A DNA stretch of 31,778 bases from a virus. Location: positions 1 through 31,778 of IMG/VR virus record IMGVR_UViG_3300014497_000021, one strand, 5' to 3'. Each line of letters begins with the position of its first letter. The stretch's first letter is position 1. This document shows, piece by piece, positions 8,056 to 15,627 of the stretch. The notes under the pieces were generated by a model. The model saw only the letters and a program-made list of their open reading frames with translations. It ran no database searches and was not told where the DNA came from. The translations under genes were made by a program, and so were the position numbers.

Positions 8056-8265
8056 ATGGCGAACTTCCAGACCAGCAAGTACCCCGGCCTGATCCTCCAG
8101 GACGACAAGGGCATCTGGGCCCAGTTCAAGGACGGCCAGTTCGAGACGTCCGACGCCGGCGTCATCAAGCGGCTGCGCGCCCTGCCCGAGGACTACGAGG
8201 TCAGCGAGGTCAAGGCCTCCGCCAAGTCCGACGACAAGGGCGACGGCGGCGACGGCGCCAAGTAG
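8056..8265 (+). CDS. Small capsid-linked protein, 69 aa
   Basis: Begins MANFQTSKYPGLILQDDKGI with AAGGAG 9 bases upstream of the ATG, 13 bases after the capsid stop. Residues 1-50 look like a compact beta/helix unit (WAQFKDGQFETSDAGVIKRL), with the pattern of a short HeH/LEM-like or decoration protein. The last 17 residues are Lys/Asp/Gly-rich (SDDKGDGGDGAK) and disordered. Position directly after the major capsid gene suggests a capsid accessory protein. No firm family assignment. Confidence 0.65.
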   Translation: MANFQTSKYPGLILQDDKGIWAQFKDGQFETSDAGVIKRLRALPEDYEVSEVKASAKSDDKGDGGDGAK

Positions 8266-8274
8266 GAGGCACCG

Positions 8275-8619
8275 GTGGCACTGGCAACCCTCACCGACCT
8301 CGCGGACCGCATGGGCCGCGATCTGACGTCGTCCGAGGCACGCCAGGCCACCGCCTGGCTCGACGACGCCACCGCCCTGATCCTGAAGCGGTTTCCGCAG
8401 TACTCCACGCCAACGGACGTCTCGAAGAAGGTCTGTTGCTCCATGGTGCTGCGGGTCCTGAAGAACCCGGACGGGCGCCGGCAGGAGTCCATCGACGACT
8501 TCTCCTACACGATCGACTCTTCCCGCTCGCGGGGCGAGATCTATCTGTCGGACGAGGAAGCCGAGGAGCTGCGACCAGCGCAGGGCGGCGCGTTCAGCAT
8601 CGTGCCGGGGGCGACATGA
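8275..8619 (+). CDS. Head-tail connector (Gp15/Gp19-like adaptor)
   Basis: 114 residues from GTG 8275 with a perfect AGGAGG site. The sequence LTDLADRMGRDLTSSEARQA followed by TAWLDDATALILKRF is typical of the helical bundle of phage gp15/gp19-type connector proteins, and the end (YTIDSSRSRGEIYLSDEEAEEL) matches the strand and helix that closes this family. It would bind below the portal ring. The ATGA overlap at 8616-8619 couples it to the next gene. Confidence 0.75.
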   Translation: MALATLTDLADRMGRDLTSSEARQATAWLDDATALILKRFPQYSTPTDVSKKVCCSMVLRVLKNPDGRRQESIDDFSYTIDSSRSRGEIYLSDEEAEELRPAQGGAFSIVPGAT

Positions 8620-9026
8620 GCGTCGACAACGTCCTCGCCGCGGGGCGCGCGGCGGCCGAGGCGCGGATGCGGGACACCGTGCGCCTGTACTCGCAGGCTG
8701 ACGGCATCTTCGACCGGACCACCGGCACCACAACGCCCGGGGCGAAGACGACGCTGTACGAGGGCATCGCCCGCGTGAAGCCGATCGCCCAGGCGGCCGG
8801 CGAGGACGTCCAGGCGGGCAGCCGTGAGGTGCGGCTGCTGGAGTACCAGGTGGCTCTGCCCGCAGGCACCCAGCTGGCTTCCGGTACCCGCGTTCTGCCC
8901 GGCATGCAGGTGGAGGTCCTCGCCTCCCCTGACGCCCGCATGATCGGGCTCGTCCTCTGGGTGACCGGGGCCAACTTCGGCGACCAGGCCACCGCCTGGC
9001 GCCTGATCACGGAGGACCGGTCGTAA
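8616..9026 (+). CDS. Head closure / stopper-like protein (DUF6093-type)
   Basis: 136 residues from ATG 8616, overlapping the previous stop by 4 bases. After an N-terminal helix the protein is beta-rich (YEGIARVKPIAQAAG, REVRLLEYQVALPAG, RVLPGMQVEVLASPD, MIGLVLWVTG), the small barrel expected of a head-closure (stopper) protein and close to an actinophage family of unknown function that I recall as DUF6093. Place in the operon, second after the capsid accessory gene, supports a head-tail joining role. The family name is from memory and should be tested by profile search. Confidence 0.65.
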   Translation: MSVDNVLAAGRAAAEARMRDTVRLYSQADGIFDRTTGTTTPGAKTTLYEGIARVKPIAQAAGEDVQAGSREVRLLEYQVALPAGTQLASGTRVLPGMQVEVLASPDARMIGLVLWVTGANFGDQATAWRLITEDRS

Positions 9027-9424
9027 TGGACAACCGCTTCGACATGAGCGACGTGCGGCGCCTCGAGCGGCACCTGGCGCGGGCCATTCCCCGCATACGC
9101 AGGGATGCCCGCTCGGTCACGATGCGCGGCGCCGTGAACATCAAGCGGGACTGGCGAAAGAACGCCCGGCAGTCTTCCGGCCGGCACGCGCCCGCCTACC
9201 CGGCGGCCGTGGGCTTCGACATCGCCAACTACGGGCGCGACATCGTCATGGCCATCATCGGCCCGGACAAGGAGGCCCCCCAGGGTGCGCTGGGCAACCT
9301 CCTCGAGTACGGGTCGGCGAAGAACCCACCGCACCGCGACGGGGGCCGGGCCCTGGACGTCGAAGAGCCCCGCTTCGAGGCTCAGATGGCGCTCATCGCC
9401 GAACGCGGCCTCGCCTGGTGGTGA
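9026..9424 (+). CDS. HK97 gp10-like tail/neck completion protein
   Basis: 132 residues from ATG 9026 (TAATG overlap with the preceding stop). The pattern of an N-terminal helix (VRRLERHLARAIPRIRRDA), then GAVNIKRDWRKNARQ, a strand pair and the signature LGNLLEYGSAKNPPH near 90-105 is characteristic of the HK97 gp10 neck family (the 'EYGT/S...PPxP' segment). The C-terminal helix ends at W131-W132. It probably caps or joins the tail to the head. Confidence 0.8.
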   Translation: MDNRFDMSDVRRLERHLARAIPRIRRDARSVTMRGAVNIKRDWRKNARQSSGRHAPAYPAAVGFDIANYGRDIVMAIIGPDKEAPQGALGNLLEYGSAKNPPHRDGGRALDVEEPRFEAQMALIAERGLAWW

Positions 9425-9428
9425 GCAG

Positions 9429-9842
9429 ATGACCACTGTTCCCGAGGTGCTGCCCCACCAGGACGCCGTCAAGGGCGCCCTGGAGACGGCCGGCCTGACG
9501 GTATACGTGGGCGGCGAGCCCACAACCGGCGGTTGGACGCGGCCGGACCTGTACGCGGTCCTCTACCCCGATCCCGGCATGTCCGTGTGCGAGTCCCTCG
9601 CCGACGAGCGCACCGACTTCGACTCCACCATGCAGATCACCTGCGTGGGCAGCGACGTCGAGCGCGTGCTGTGGGTCGCCGACAAGGTCCGCAAGGCTCT
9701 GGCCGCCCCTCCGATCGTCGAGGGCCGCTCCTGCTGGCCCCCAGAGGACCTGGGCGGGCCACCCGTAGGGCGGGATGACGACGTCACCCCACCCGTCTAC
9801 TTCCTCCCGGTCCAGTACCGGATCCGCTCAACTCCCGCCTGA
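9429..9842 (+). CDS. Tail terminator-like protein
   Basis: 137 residues from ATG 9429, four bases after the previous stop. The alpha/beta pattern (HQDAVKGALETAGLTVYVG, TRPDLYAVLYPDPG, TMQITCVGSDVERVLWVADK, VRKALAAPPI, then PPVYFLPVQYRI) is the strand-helix order of siphophage tail terminators of the gpU/gp17 fold: subunit count helix, central TxQITCVG strand, long helix, C-terminal strand. Its position between the gp10-like gene and the tail tube gene is the standard one. Family assignment is by fold pattern and synteny. Confidence 0.7.
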   Translation: MTTVPEVLPHQDAVKGALETAGLTVYVGGEPTTGGWTRPDLYAVLYPDPGMSVCESLADERTDFDSTMQITCVGSDVERVLWVADKVRKALAAPPIVEGRSCWPPEDLGGPPVGRDDDVTPPVYFLPVQYRIRSTPA

Positions 9843-9855
9843 TGGAGGGCACCCC

Positions 9856-10185
9856 ATGGCAACTCTCACCACCCAGGCCATCTCCCTGGCCGGACTTGCG
9901 CCGAACTACAGCAACGCTGCTGGCGGCGGTGACAAGTGCGCGCCGGGAGATCGCAACTTCGTGCACGTCAAGAACGGCTCGGGGGCCAGCATCACCGTCA
10001 CGCTCACGGCTGCGGCCGTTGTGCGCGGACAGGCCGTCTCCAACGTCACCGTCACCATCGCCGCCGGAGCCGACAAGATGATCGGCCCGCTCAACGAAGA
10101 CCTTCTCAAGAACGCCTCCGACGGCCTGTGCGCCATCGGCTATAGCTCCGCGACGACCGTGACCGTCGCCGCCCTGCGGATCTGA
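9856..10185 (+). CDS. Small beta-rich structural protein, 109 aa
   Basis: ATG 9856 follows GGAGGG with good spacing. The protein is almost wholly Ala/Thr/Val-rich beta-strand: NFVHVKNGSGASITVTLTAA, VVRGQAVSNVTVTIAAGADK, then IGPLNEDLLKNASDGLCAIG and TTVTVAALRI. This reads as a single immunoglobulin-like or jelly-roll sandwich. Such short sandwich proteins often decorate heads or tails and occur between tail terminator and tube genes in actinophages. No catalytic features. The exact virion position cannot be told from sequence. Confidence 0.65.
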   Translation: MATLTTQAISLAGLAPNYSNAAGGGDKCAPGDRNFVHVKNGSGASITVTLTAAAVVRGQAVSNVTVTIAAGADKMIGPLNEDLLKNASDGLCAIGYSSATTVTVAALRI

Positions 10186-10206
10186 TCCGCCCCCAACCAT
10201 CGCCCG

Positions 10207-10231
10207 CCCCGTGCCGTCTGGCCGGGGTTTT
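10207..10231 (+). terminator. Hairpin with T tract before the tail tube gene
   Basis: Arms CCCCG (10207-10211) and CGGGG (10223-10227) enclose an inner GCC/GGC helix (10213-10215 with 10220-10222) and a GTCT loop, followed directly by TTTTC. This has the shape of an intrinsic terminator, but it is inside the late operon and 20 bases upstream of the tube gene's start, so partial attenuation or mRNA stabilisation is more likely than full termination. A very similar element precedes the gene at 19634. Confidence 0.55.
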
Positions 10232-10251
10232 CTCATGCCCTGGAGGACCTC

Positions 10252-10731
10252 ATGGGTGACCTGATCAGCGACGGCAAGACCCGCGTGGCGTGGGCGTCGT
10301 CCATTGCGAACATCAACGCGCCGACCACGACCGAGCTGAACGCGGCGCTCGATCTCACCAAGCGGATCACGCCGGACGGCCTGAAGACCGACCCGACGAC
10401 CGCCGACGTCGACACAAGCTCACTGGCGTCCACTTTCGACACGAAGACCGTGGGCCGGATCGGCTTCGACAACGAGCTCACATTCAAGCGGGGCGACAAC
10501 CCCAGCGACGACGCCCCCTACACGACGTTGATGTACGGCGTCAGCGGCTACCTCGTGGTCCGCCGAGGCATCGCCTACACCACGGCGTGGACCGTCGGGC
10601 AGCAGGTGGAGGTGTACCCGATCACCTGCGGGGAGCGGGCGAACGTGGCGCCGGCCGCGAACGAAGTCACGAAGTTCACGTCGCCGATGAAGGTCACGGA
10701 CCAGCCCGCGACCAACGCGCTGGTCGCCTGA
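10252..10731 (+). CDS. Major tail tube protein
   Basis: 159 residues with an ideal TGGAGGACCTC site before ATG 10252. The sequence is strand-rich with the typical tube-protein layout: TRVAWASSIANINAPTTTEL at the start (variant of the 'V.w..siaNi.aPT..El' opening of actinophage tail tubes), a segment around 60-90 (FDTKTVGRIGFDNELTFKRG) and YGVSGYLVVRRGIAY in the middle, ending in a short disordered stretch. It is followed immediately by the two tail assembly chaperone ORFs, which is diagnostic synteny. Polymerised, it forms the tail tube. Confidence 0.85.
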   Translation: MGDLISDGKTRVAWASSIANINAPTTTELNAALDLTKRITPDGLKTDPTTADVDTSSLASTFDTKTVGRIGFDNELTFKRGDNPSDDAPYTTLMYGVSGYLVVRRGIAYTTAWTVGQQVEVYPITCGERANVAPAANEVTKFTSPMKVTDQPATNALVA

Positions 10732-11246
10732 TGGCGAGCATCGACGACATCCTCGCCGAGGCGACGCCCCGGGAGCGCACCGTCAGCGTGTGCATCCGGG
10801 GCGACCTGGCGGGCGAGGCGGAGCGCCTCGCGGACGAGCTGGCCAGGGTCTCCGAGGACTGGCAGCCGTCCGACCTCACCGAAGAGCACCCGGGCCGCGC
10901 CCTGGCCGCCCAGCTCAAGGAGGTCCGGGACAAGGCCCGCAAGGCTGAAGTCCCGTTCTCTCTGCGGTACATCGGCGACAAGGCGTACTCGGATCTGCTC
11001 GCCGCCCACCCGCCGACCAGCGACAACGAGGCATTCGGCGAGAGCTTCATCAAGGCGCTGATCGCCGCGTCCTGCGTCGACCCGGTCATGACCGAGGACC
11101 AGGCCGCCGAGCTGTTCGAGAAGCTCAACCAGGGCGAGATCAAGAAGCTGTTCGACGCCGCGTGGGACGTCCACAACAGCAGCGAACTCATCCCTTTCTC
11201 GTTGGCCGCCTCCGCGCTCCTGGCGGCCCTTGGCGGCGAGAAGTAG
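10731..11246 (+). CDS. Tail assembly chaperone, short (0-frame) product
   Basis: 171 residues from ATG 10731 (TGATG overlap with the tail tube stop). Mostly helical and acidic (IDDILAEATPRERTVSVCIR, AERLADELARVSEDW, AEVPFSLRYIGDKAYSDLLA, MTEDQAAELFEKLNQGEIKK, SALLAALGGEK). It fits the G-type chaperone that coats the tape measure protein during tail assembly. The next ORF overlaps its 3' end in the -1 frame, and a slippery CCCTTTC at 11192-11198 would make a minority fusion of 277 residues, as in lambda G/GT. The place just before the tape measure gene is diagnostic. Confidence 0.85.
   Translation: MASIDDILAEATPRERTVSVCIRGDLAGEAERLADELARVSEDWQPSDLTEEHPGRALAAQLKEVRDKARKAEVPFSLRYIGDKAYSDLLAAHPPTSDNEAFGESFIKALIAASCVDPVMTEDQAAELFEKLNQGEIKKLFDAAWDVHNSSELIPFSLAASALLAALGGEK
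11192..11198 (+). promoter_or_regulatory. Programmed -1 ribosomal frameshift site (slippery heptamer)
   Basis: The bases C CCT TTC are in the 0 frame of the first chaperone (codons at 11193 and 11196) and satisfy X XXY YYZ, so both tRNAs can re-pair on CCC and TTT after a -1 slip. Reading then continues at 11198 in the frame of the second chaperone ORF. It is the only heptamer of this form in the overlap of the two frames. Frameshifted tail chaperones are a conserved feature of long-tailed phages. Confidence 0.8.
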
Positions 11247-11563
11247 AAGCCGCACGGGCATGGGGAGTTCCCCGGTCCGTGCTGATGGGCCGCGTCGTGC
11301 AGGACGGCGAGCCGCTGTGGCTGCGGGAGGACCGGGCCTGGGCTTTCGCCCTCCTGCACGTCGAGGCCGACGCGTGCCCGGAGTGCAGGCAGCCCTGGAG
11401 CGAGGCCACGGACAGGGCCAACGAGTTCTCCTACAGCGCCGAGCTGATCCGGTGCCACGCGTGCGCCACTTCGGCCCGGGCCGTGCGCGCCCACCAGGCC
11501 AAGAACAAGAGCGGCTCCGACGGGCTGCACGTCCAGATCGAGCGCATGCCCAGCACTGACTGA
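11198..11563 (+). CDS. Tail assembly chaperone, frameshift extension (T domain)
   Basis: This frame is open across the 3' end of the first chaperone and onward to 11563, and has no convincing start of its own. Entered by the -1 slip at 11192-11198 it adds 121 residues, giving a 277-residue fusion. The start of the extension (PWRREVEAARAWGVPRSVLM then GRVVQDGEPLWLREDRAWA) is the hallmark of actinophage GT-type chaperones. It then holds two CxxC pairs (CPECRQPW and RCHACATS), likely a zinc ribbon. The extension is expected to bind tail tube subunits while the G part holds the tape measure. Internal starts at ATG 11162 or 11284 are possible but lack good ribosome sites. Confidence 0.82.
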   Translation, partial: LVGRLRAPGGPWRREVEAARAWGVPRSVLMGRVVQDGEPLWLREDRAWAFALLHVEADACPECRQPWSEATDRANEFSYSAELIRCHACATSARAVRAHQAKNKSGSDGLHVQIERMPSTD

Positions 11564-11577
11564 CGAGGGGGTGACCC

Positions 11578-14500
11578 GTGGCCACCCGTACCGTCACCGT
11601 CCGGCTGCGCGCGGACATCAGCCAGTACACGCGCGGCATGCGGCAGGCCGCCGACAACACCTCCCGTCTCGCTGGCGCCGGGGCTGCGGTCGGCACGGCG
11701 ATGGTCACCGGCTTCGCCATCGCTGCCGCGTCGGCCGCGAAGTTCGACAAGGCTCTGAGCAACGTCCGCGCCGTGACCGGGGCTTCGTCGACGCAGATGA
11801 AGCAGCTGCGCGCGGCGGCCCTGGAAGCGGGGAAGACCACCTCGTTCACCGCCACCCAGGCCGCTGACGCCGAAGCGGAGCTGGCGCGCGCCGGCGTCTC
11901 GGTCGCGAACATCACCGGGGGCGCCCTCAAGGGGTCCCTGGCGCTGGCCGCGTCCGGGCAGATGGACCTCGCCGACTCGGCGACCATCGCCGCCCAGACG
12001 ATGAACACCTTCGGCCTACAGGGCAAGGACGTCAGCCACATTGCCGACGTCCTGTCCGCCGCGGCCAACAAGAGCGCGGCCGACATGAACGGCCTGGGCA
12101 TGTCCCTGCGCCAGGGCGGCCTGCTCGCCAACCAGACCGGGCTGTCCCTCGAGGACACCGTGGGAACGCTCGCCGCGTTCGCCGACCACGCCCTCATCGG
12201 CTCCGACGCCGGTACGTCCCTGAAGGTGATGCTGCAGCGACTCACGCCGCAGTCGGACGAAGCCCGCAAGATGATGGACCGGCTCGGCTTCACCGCCTAC
12301 GACAGCCAGGGCAAGTTCGTCGGCCTCACCAAGCTTGCCGGGAACCTCCAGTCGTCCTTCAAGAACCTCACCCCCGAGGCCCGCAACGCCGCGTTCGCCA
12401 CGATCTTCGGATCGGACGCGGTCCGCTCCGCGACGATCCTCTACGAGCTCGGCGCGCAGGGCATCCAGAAGTACGTCAAGGCCGTCGACGACCAGGGCGC
12501 GGCCGGCCGCATGGCGTCCATCCAGACCGACAACCTCGTCGGCGACCTGCAGCGCCTGCGCGGCGCCATCGAGGTCGCCCTCATCGAGGGCGGTACTTCC
12601 GCCAACAGCGCGTTGCGCGGCATGGTCCAGTGGGTGACCCGGCTGGTCAACGCCTACAACCAGCTGCCCGCCGGAGCCCAGCACGCCATCACCATGCTGA
12701 CCGGCATCGGCGGCGCTGCCACCCTCGCCGTCACCGGGTTCGTTCTGCTGCTCCCGAGGATCGCCGCCACCCGCACCGCGCTGACCCAGCTCGGCATCAC
12801 GGCCGCGCGGACGCGGGTCCTCCTCAATGGCCTGGGACGCGCGGGTGTGGTCGTCGCGACCCTGGAGGCCATGTCCTTCGGCGCAGACAAGCTGAAGCAG
12901 GCGTTCGAGGACGCCCCGCCGAACGTGTCGAAGCTGGGCAACGCCCTCTACACCTTCGGCAAGACCGGCAAGGCGACGGGCGAGCTCACCAAGAAGTTCG
13001 GCGCTGACCTCAACGACTTCGGGGACGCTGCGGCCCGTATCGCCCACCCGGGCGTCCTGGACCGCATCGGTGACTCGCTCTACACCATCACCCATCTCGG
13101 CTCCGACTCCCAGCCTCTGGACGAAGCACGCGACAAGCTCAAGGCTGTCGACGAAGCCCTCAAGAACCTGGTCCAGGGCGGCGCCCCGGACGTCGCAGCG
13201 CAGGCGTTCAGCCGACTGGCCAAGGAGGCCGAGGCGCAGGGCACGTCGACGGAGAAGCTGCGCACGCTCCTGCCGGGGTACTCCAACGCGCTGACGGACA
13301 CCGACACCCAGTCGAAGATGTCCGCGGACTCCCAAGCCCAGCTGGCGAAGGAGATGGGCCTCACCGCCGACGAAATCCAGGACCAGCGGTCCGAGGCGGA
13401 GAAGCTGGCCGACGCACTGAAGGGCCTCAACGGCACTGCGATCTCGACGGCCCAGCAGGAGATCCAGTTCCGCCAGTCCCTGGCCGACCTCAATGACGCG
13501 GTGAAGGAGAACGGCCACTCGCTGGACGTCACCACGGAGAAGGGCCGCAAGGTCAAGTCAGCGTTCCTGGATGCGGCCAACGCGGCGATGGAGCACGCCC
13601 AGGCGGTCGCCGAGGAGAAGAACAGCCAGCAGGCCGGGCAGAAAGTTCTTGAGCGTGACATCGGCCTCCTCAAGGAGGACCTCAAGGCCAGGGGATTCTC
13701 CAAGGACGCCGTCGACGCGCTCGCCGCCGCCTACCTGAGGCTGCCGGCAGGCGTGGCCACGACGGTCACGACACCGGGCGCGGAGAAGGCCGCGGACGAG
13801 CTGACGACGCTGGGGCAGAAGCTGTCCTCCGTCCCGGCAGGAAAGTCGATCACGGTGCGGGCGCCCAGCGGTCCCGCCATCAAGGCGCTTGAGGACGTCG
13901 GCTTCACGGTGAAGAGGCTGCCCAACAGGCAGATCTCCATCACGGTGCCCACCGGAGGGGTGAAGACGGCGCTGGCCGCCCTGCAAGCGCGTATCGACGC
14001 CCTGCACGGCAAGACCATCACCCTGATCACCGAGAACCGGACGATCAATACCGGGAAGGGCGGCCGGGGCGTCAATGCGCAGGCCGACGGCGGCATTCTG
14101 ACGTTCTACGCCGACGGCGGCATGCACGAAAACCACGTCGCGCAGATCGCCCGGAAGGGCACGTGGCGGGTATGGGCGGAGGACGAGGCCGGAGACGAGG
14201 CGTACATCCCGCTCGCCCCGTCGAAGCGTTCGCGGTCCCGTCAGATCGCCGCCGAGACGGTGAAGCGTCTCGGCGGTTCGGTGCAGTGGTTCGCCTCCGG
14301 CGGTCTGCTCGGCGGGTTCCAGTACTCGCCGACTGGGCAGCCGGTGCTCGGTGGCCCCTCGGACGCGATGGAGCGCTACGACAAGGAAGTCGAGGCACTC
14401 AAGAAGGCGTGGGACGACCTCAACAAGGCGCTCGCCGCGCAGAAGAAGGCCGCCGACAACCTGAGGGAAGCGGAGAAGAACCTCTCCAGGGTCCGCAAGG

Positions 14501-15615
14501 GCCACCACACCGCCGCCCAGCTGCGGTCCGCCGAGGAGCGGGTCGACAAGGCCACGTCGGCGAAGAAGTCCGCGGACAAGAAGGTCGCGCAGGAGCGGCA
14601 GGACGTCTACGCCGCGGACAAGGCCCTCGGGGTGAAGAAGGGCGCCAAGGCGCCCGCCGGCTTCAACCTGAACGCCTACGAGGCGCAGCTCAACAAGTCC
14701 GTCGCGGCGACCGACAAGTGGAGGAAGAACCTCGCCAAGGTCGGCGCCCGGGGCGGCAAGGAGTTGCAGGCCCTGCTGGAGGGCATGGGCGAGGACGGAT
14801 ACGCCCTCGTCAACGCGCTCGCCAAGGCCAGCGACAAGCAATTCAAGTCGATCACCGACAAGCTGCAGAAGACCGGCGAGTACGCCAAGGCCACCCTCGC
14901 CGACTTCACGAAGCAGCTGAACGGCTCGACGAAGGAGTCCCAGCAGTTCGCCGCGGACCTGCAGAAGCTCGCGAGTGAGGGCTTCGGGGACCTGGCGCAG
15001 GCCCTGGCCGCCCAGGGCGACGCCTCGGCGATGACGCTCGCCCACGAGGCAGCGGGCAACACCGCCGCGGCATCGAAGGCGAATGCGCAGGTGAAGACCG
15101 CCCAGGGGACGCTGACCGGCGAGGACCTGGCCAACAGCCTGACCCTGCTGACGACGCTACGCGGCGCCCCGAACCGGGGGTTCGCCGACCTGATCGCGGC
15201 AGGTCTGGACGTGGCCACCATCAAGGCGTTGGTGCCGAAGATGACCGGGCAGATCAAGGCGCTGCCCGCGGCCTACAAGGACACCTTCGTGCGGCAGTGG
15301 AACCAGCAGGGCGGTGTCGCGATGGCGGCCGGCGGCATCCTCTCCCGGCCCACCATGGTGCTCGGCGGCGAGGCAGGCGTGCGTGAGTCGTGGATCCCCT
15401 GGAACAGCTCGTCGCGATCGAGGGCACTGCTGTCCAAGACCGCGGCCGCCATGGGCTACCAGCTGGTGCCAGCCGGACGGTACGGGTCGGCGCCCTCCAC
15501 GGCCGCGGTGGCGCGCGAGGTGTCCAAGCACATCGAGGTGCACCTGCACGGCGCCAAGCAGTCGGCCGCCGAGCAGGCACACGACATCGCCCGCGTCATC
15601 AACTTCACCGGCTGA
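11578..15615 (+). CDS. Tail tape measure protein
   Basis: 1345 residues, the longest gene of the window. It starts at GTG 11578 after GAGGGGG. Residues about 60-300 form the conserved tape measure core (AKFDKALSNVRAVTGASSTQ, TTSFTATQAADAEAELARAG, then AFADHALIGSDAGTSLKVML). A hydrophobic segment lies at about 370-392 (AITMLTGIGGAATLAVTGFV), suitable for membrane passage during DNA ejection. Long charged coiled coils lie at about 935-1040. Two similar C-terminal blocks with GGEA/EDEA...WIPW/YIPL followed by Ser/Arg runs occur near 861-890 and 1260-1290. The coding length would set tail length. Confidence 0.93.
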   Translation: MATRTVTVRLRADISQYTRGMRQAADNTSRLAGAGAAVGTAMVTGFAIAAASAAKFDKALSNVRAVTGASSTQMKQLRAAALEAGKTTSFTATQAADAEAELARAGVSVANITGGALKGSLALAASGQMDLADSATIAAQTMNTFGLQGKDVSHIADVLSAAANKSAADMNGLGMSLRQGGLLANQTGLSLEDTVGTLAAFADHALIGSDAGTSLKVMLQRLTPQSDEARKMMDRLGFTAYDSQGKFVGLTKLAGNLQSSFKNLTPEARNAAFATIFGSDAVRSATILYELGAQGIQKYVKAVDDQGAAGRMASIQTDNLVGDLQRLRGAIEVALIEGGTSANSALRGMVQWVTRLVNAYNQLPAGAQHAITMLTGIGGAATLAVTGFVLLLPRIAATRTALTQLGITAARTRVLLNGLGRAGVVVATLEAMSFGADKLKQAFEDAPPNVSKLGNALYTFGKTGKATGELTKKFGADLNDFGDAAARIAHPGVLDRIGDSLYTITHLGSDSQPLDEARDKLKAVDEALKNLVQGGAPDVAAQAFSRLAKEAEAQGTSTEKLRTLLPGYSNALTDTDTQSKMSADSQAQLAKEMGLTADEIQDQRSEAEKLADALKGLNGTAISTAQQEIQFRQSLADLNDAVKENGHSLDVTTEKGRKVKSAFLDAANAAMEHAQAVAEEKNSQQAGQKVLERDIGLLKEDLKARGFSKDAVDALAAAYLRLPAGVATTVTTPGAEKAADELTTLGQKLSSVPAGKSITVRAPSGPAIKALEDVGFTVKRLPNRQISITVPTGGVKTALAALQARIDALHGKTITLITENRTINTGKGGRGVNAQADGGILTFYADGGMHENHVAQIARKGTWRVWAEDEAGDEAYIPLAPSKRSRSRQIAAETVKRLGGSVQWFASGGLLGGFQYSPTGQPVLGGPSDAMERYDKEVEALKKAWDDLNKALAAQKKAADNLREAEKNLSRVRKGHHTAAQLRSAEERVDKATSAKKSADKKVAQERQDVYAADKALGVKKGAKAPAGFNLNAYEAQLNKSVAATDKWRKNLAKVGARGGKELQALLEGMGEDGYALVNALAKASDKQFKSITDKLQKTGEYAKATLADFTKQLNGSTKESQQFAADLQKLASEGFGDLAQALAAQGDASAMTLAHEAAGNTAAASKANAQVKTAQGTLTGEDLANSLTLLTTLRGAPNRGFADLIAAGLDVATIKALVPKMTGQIKALPAAYKDTFVRQWNQQGGVAMAAGGILSRPTMVLGGEAGVRESWIPWNSSSRSRALLSKTAAAMGYQLVPAGRYGSAPSTAAVAREVSKHIEVHLHGAKQSAAEQAHDIARVINFTG

Positions 15616-15627
15616 AGGGGGTAGGGC

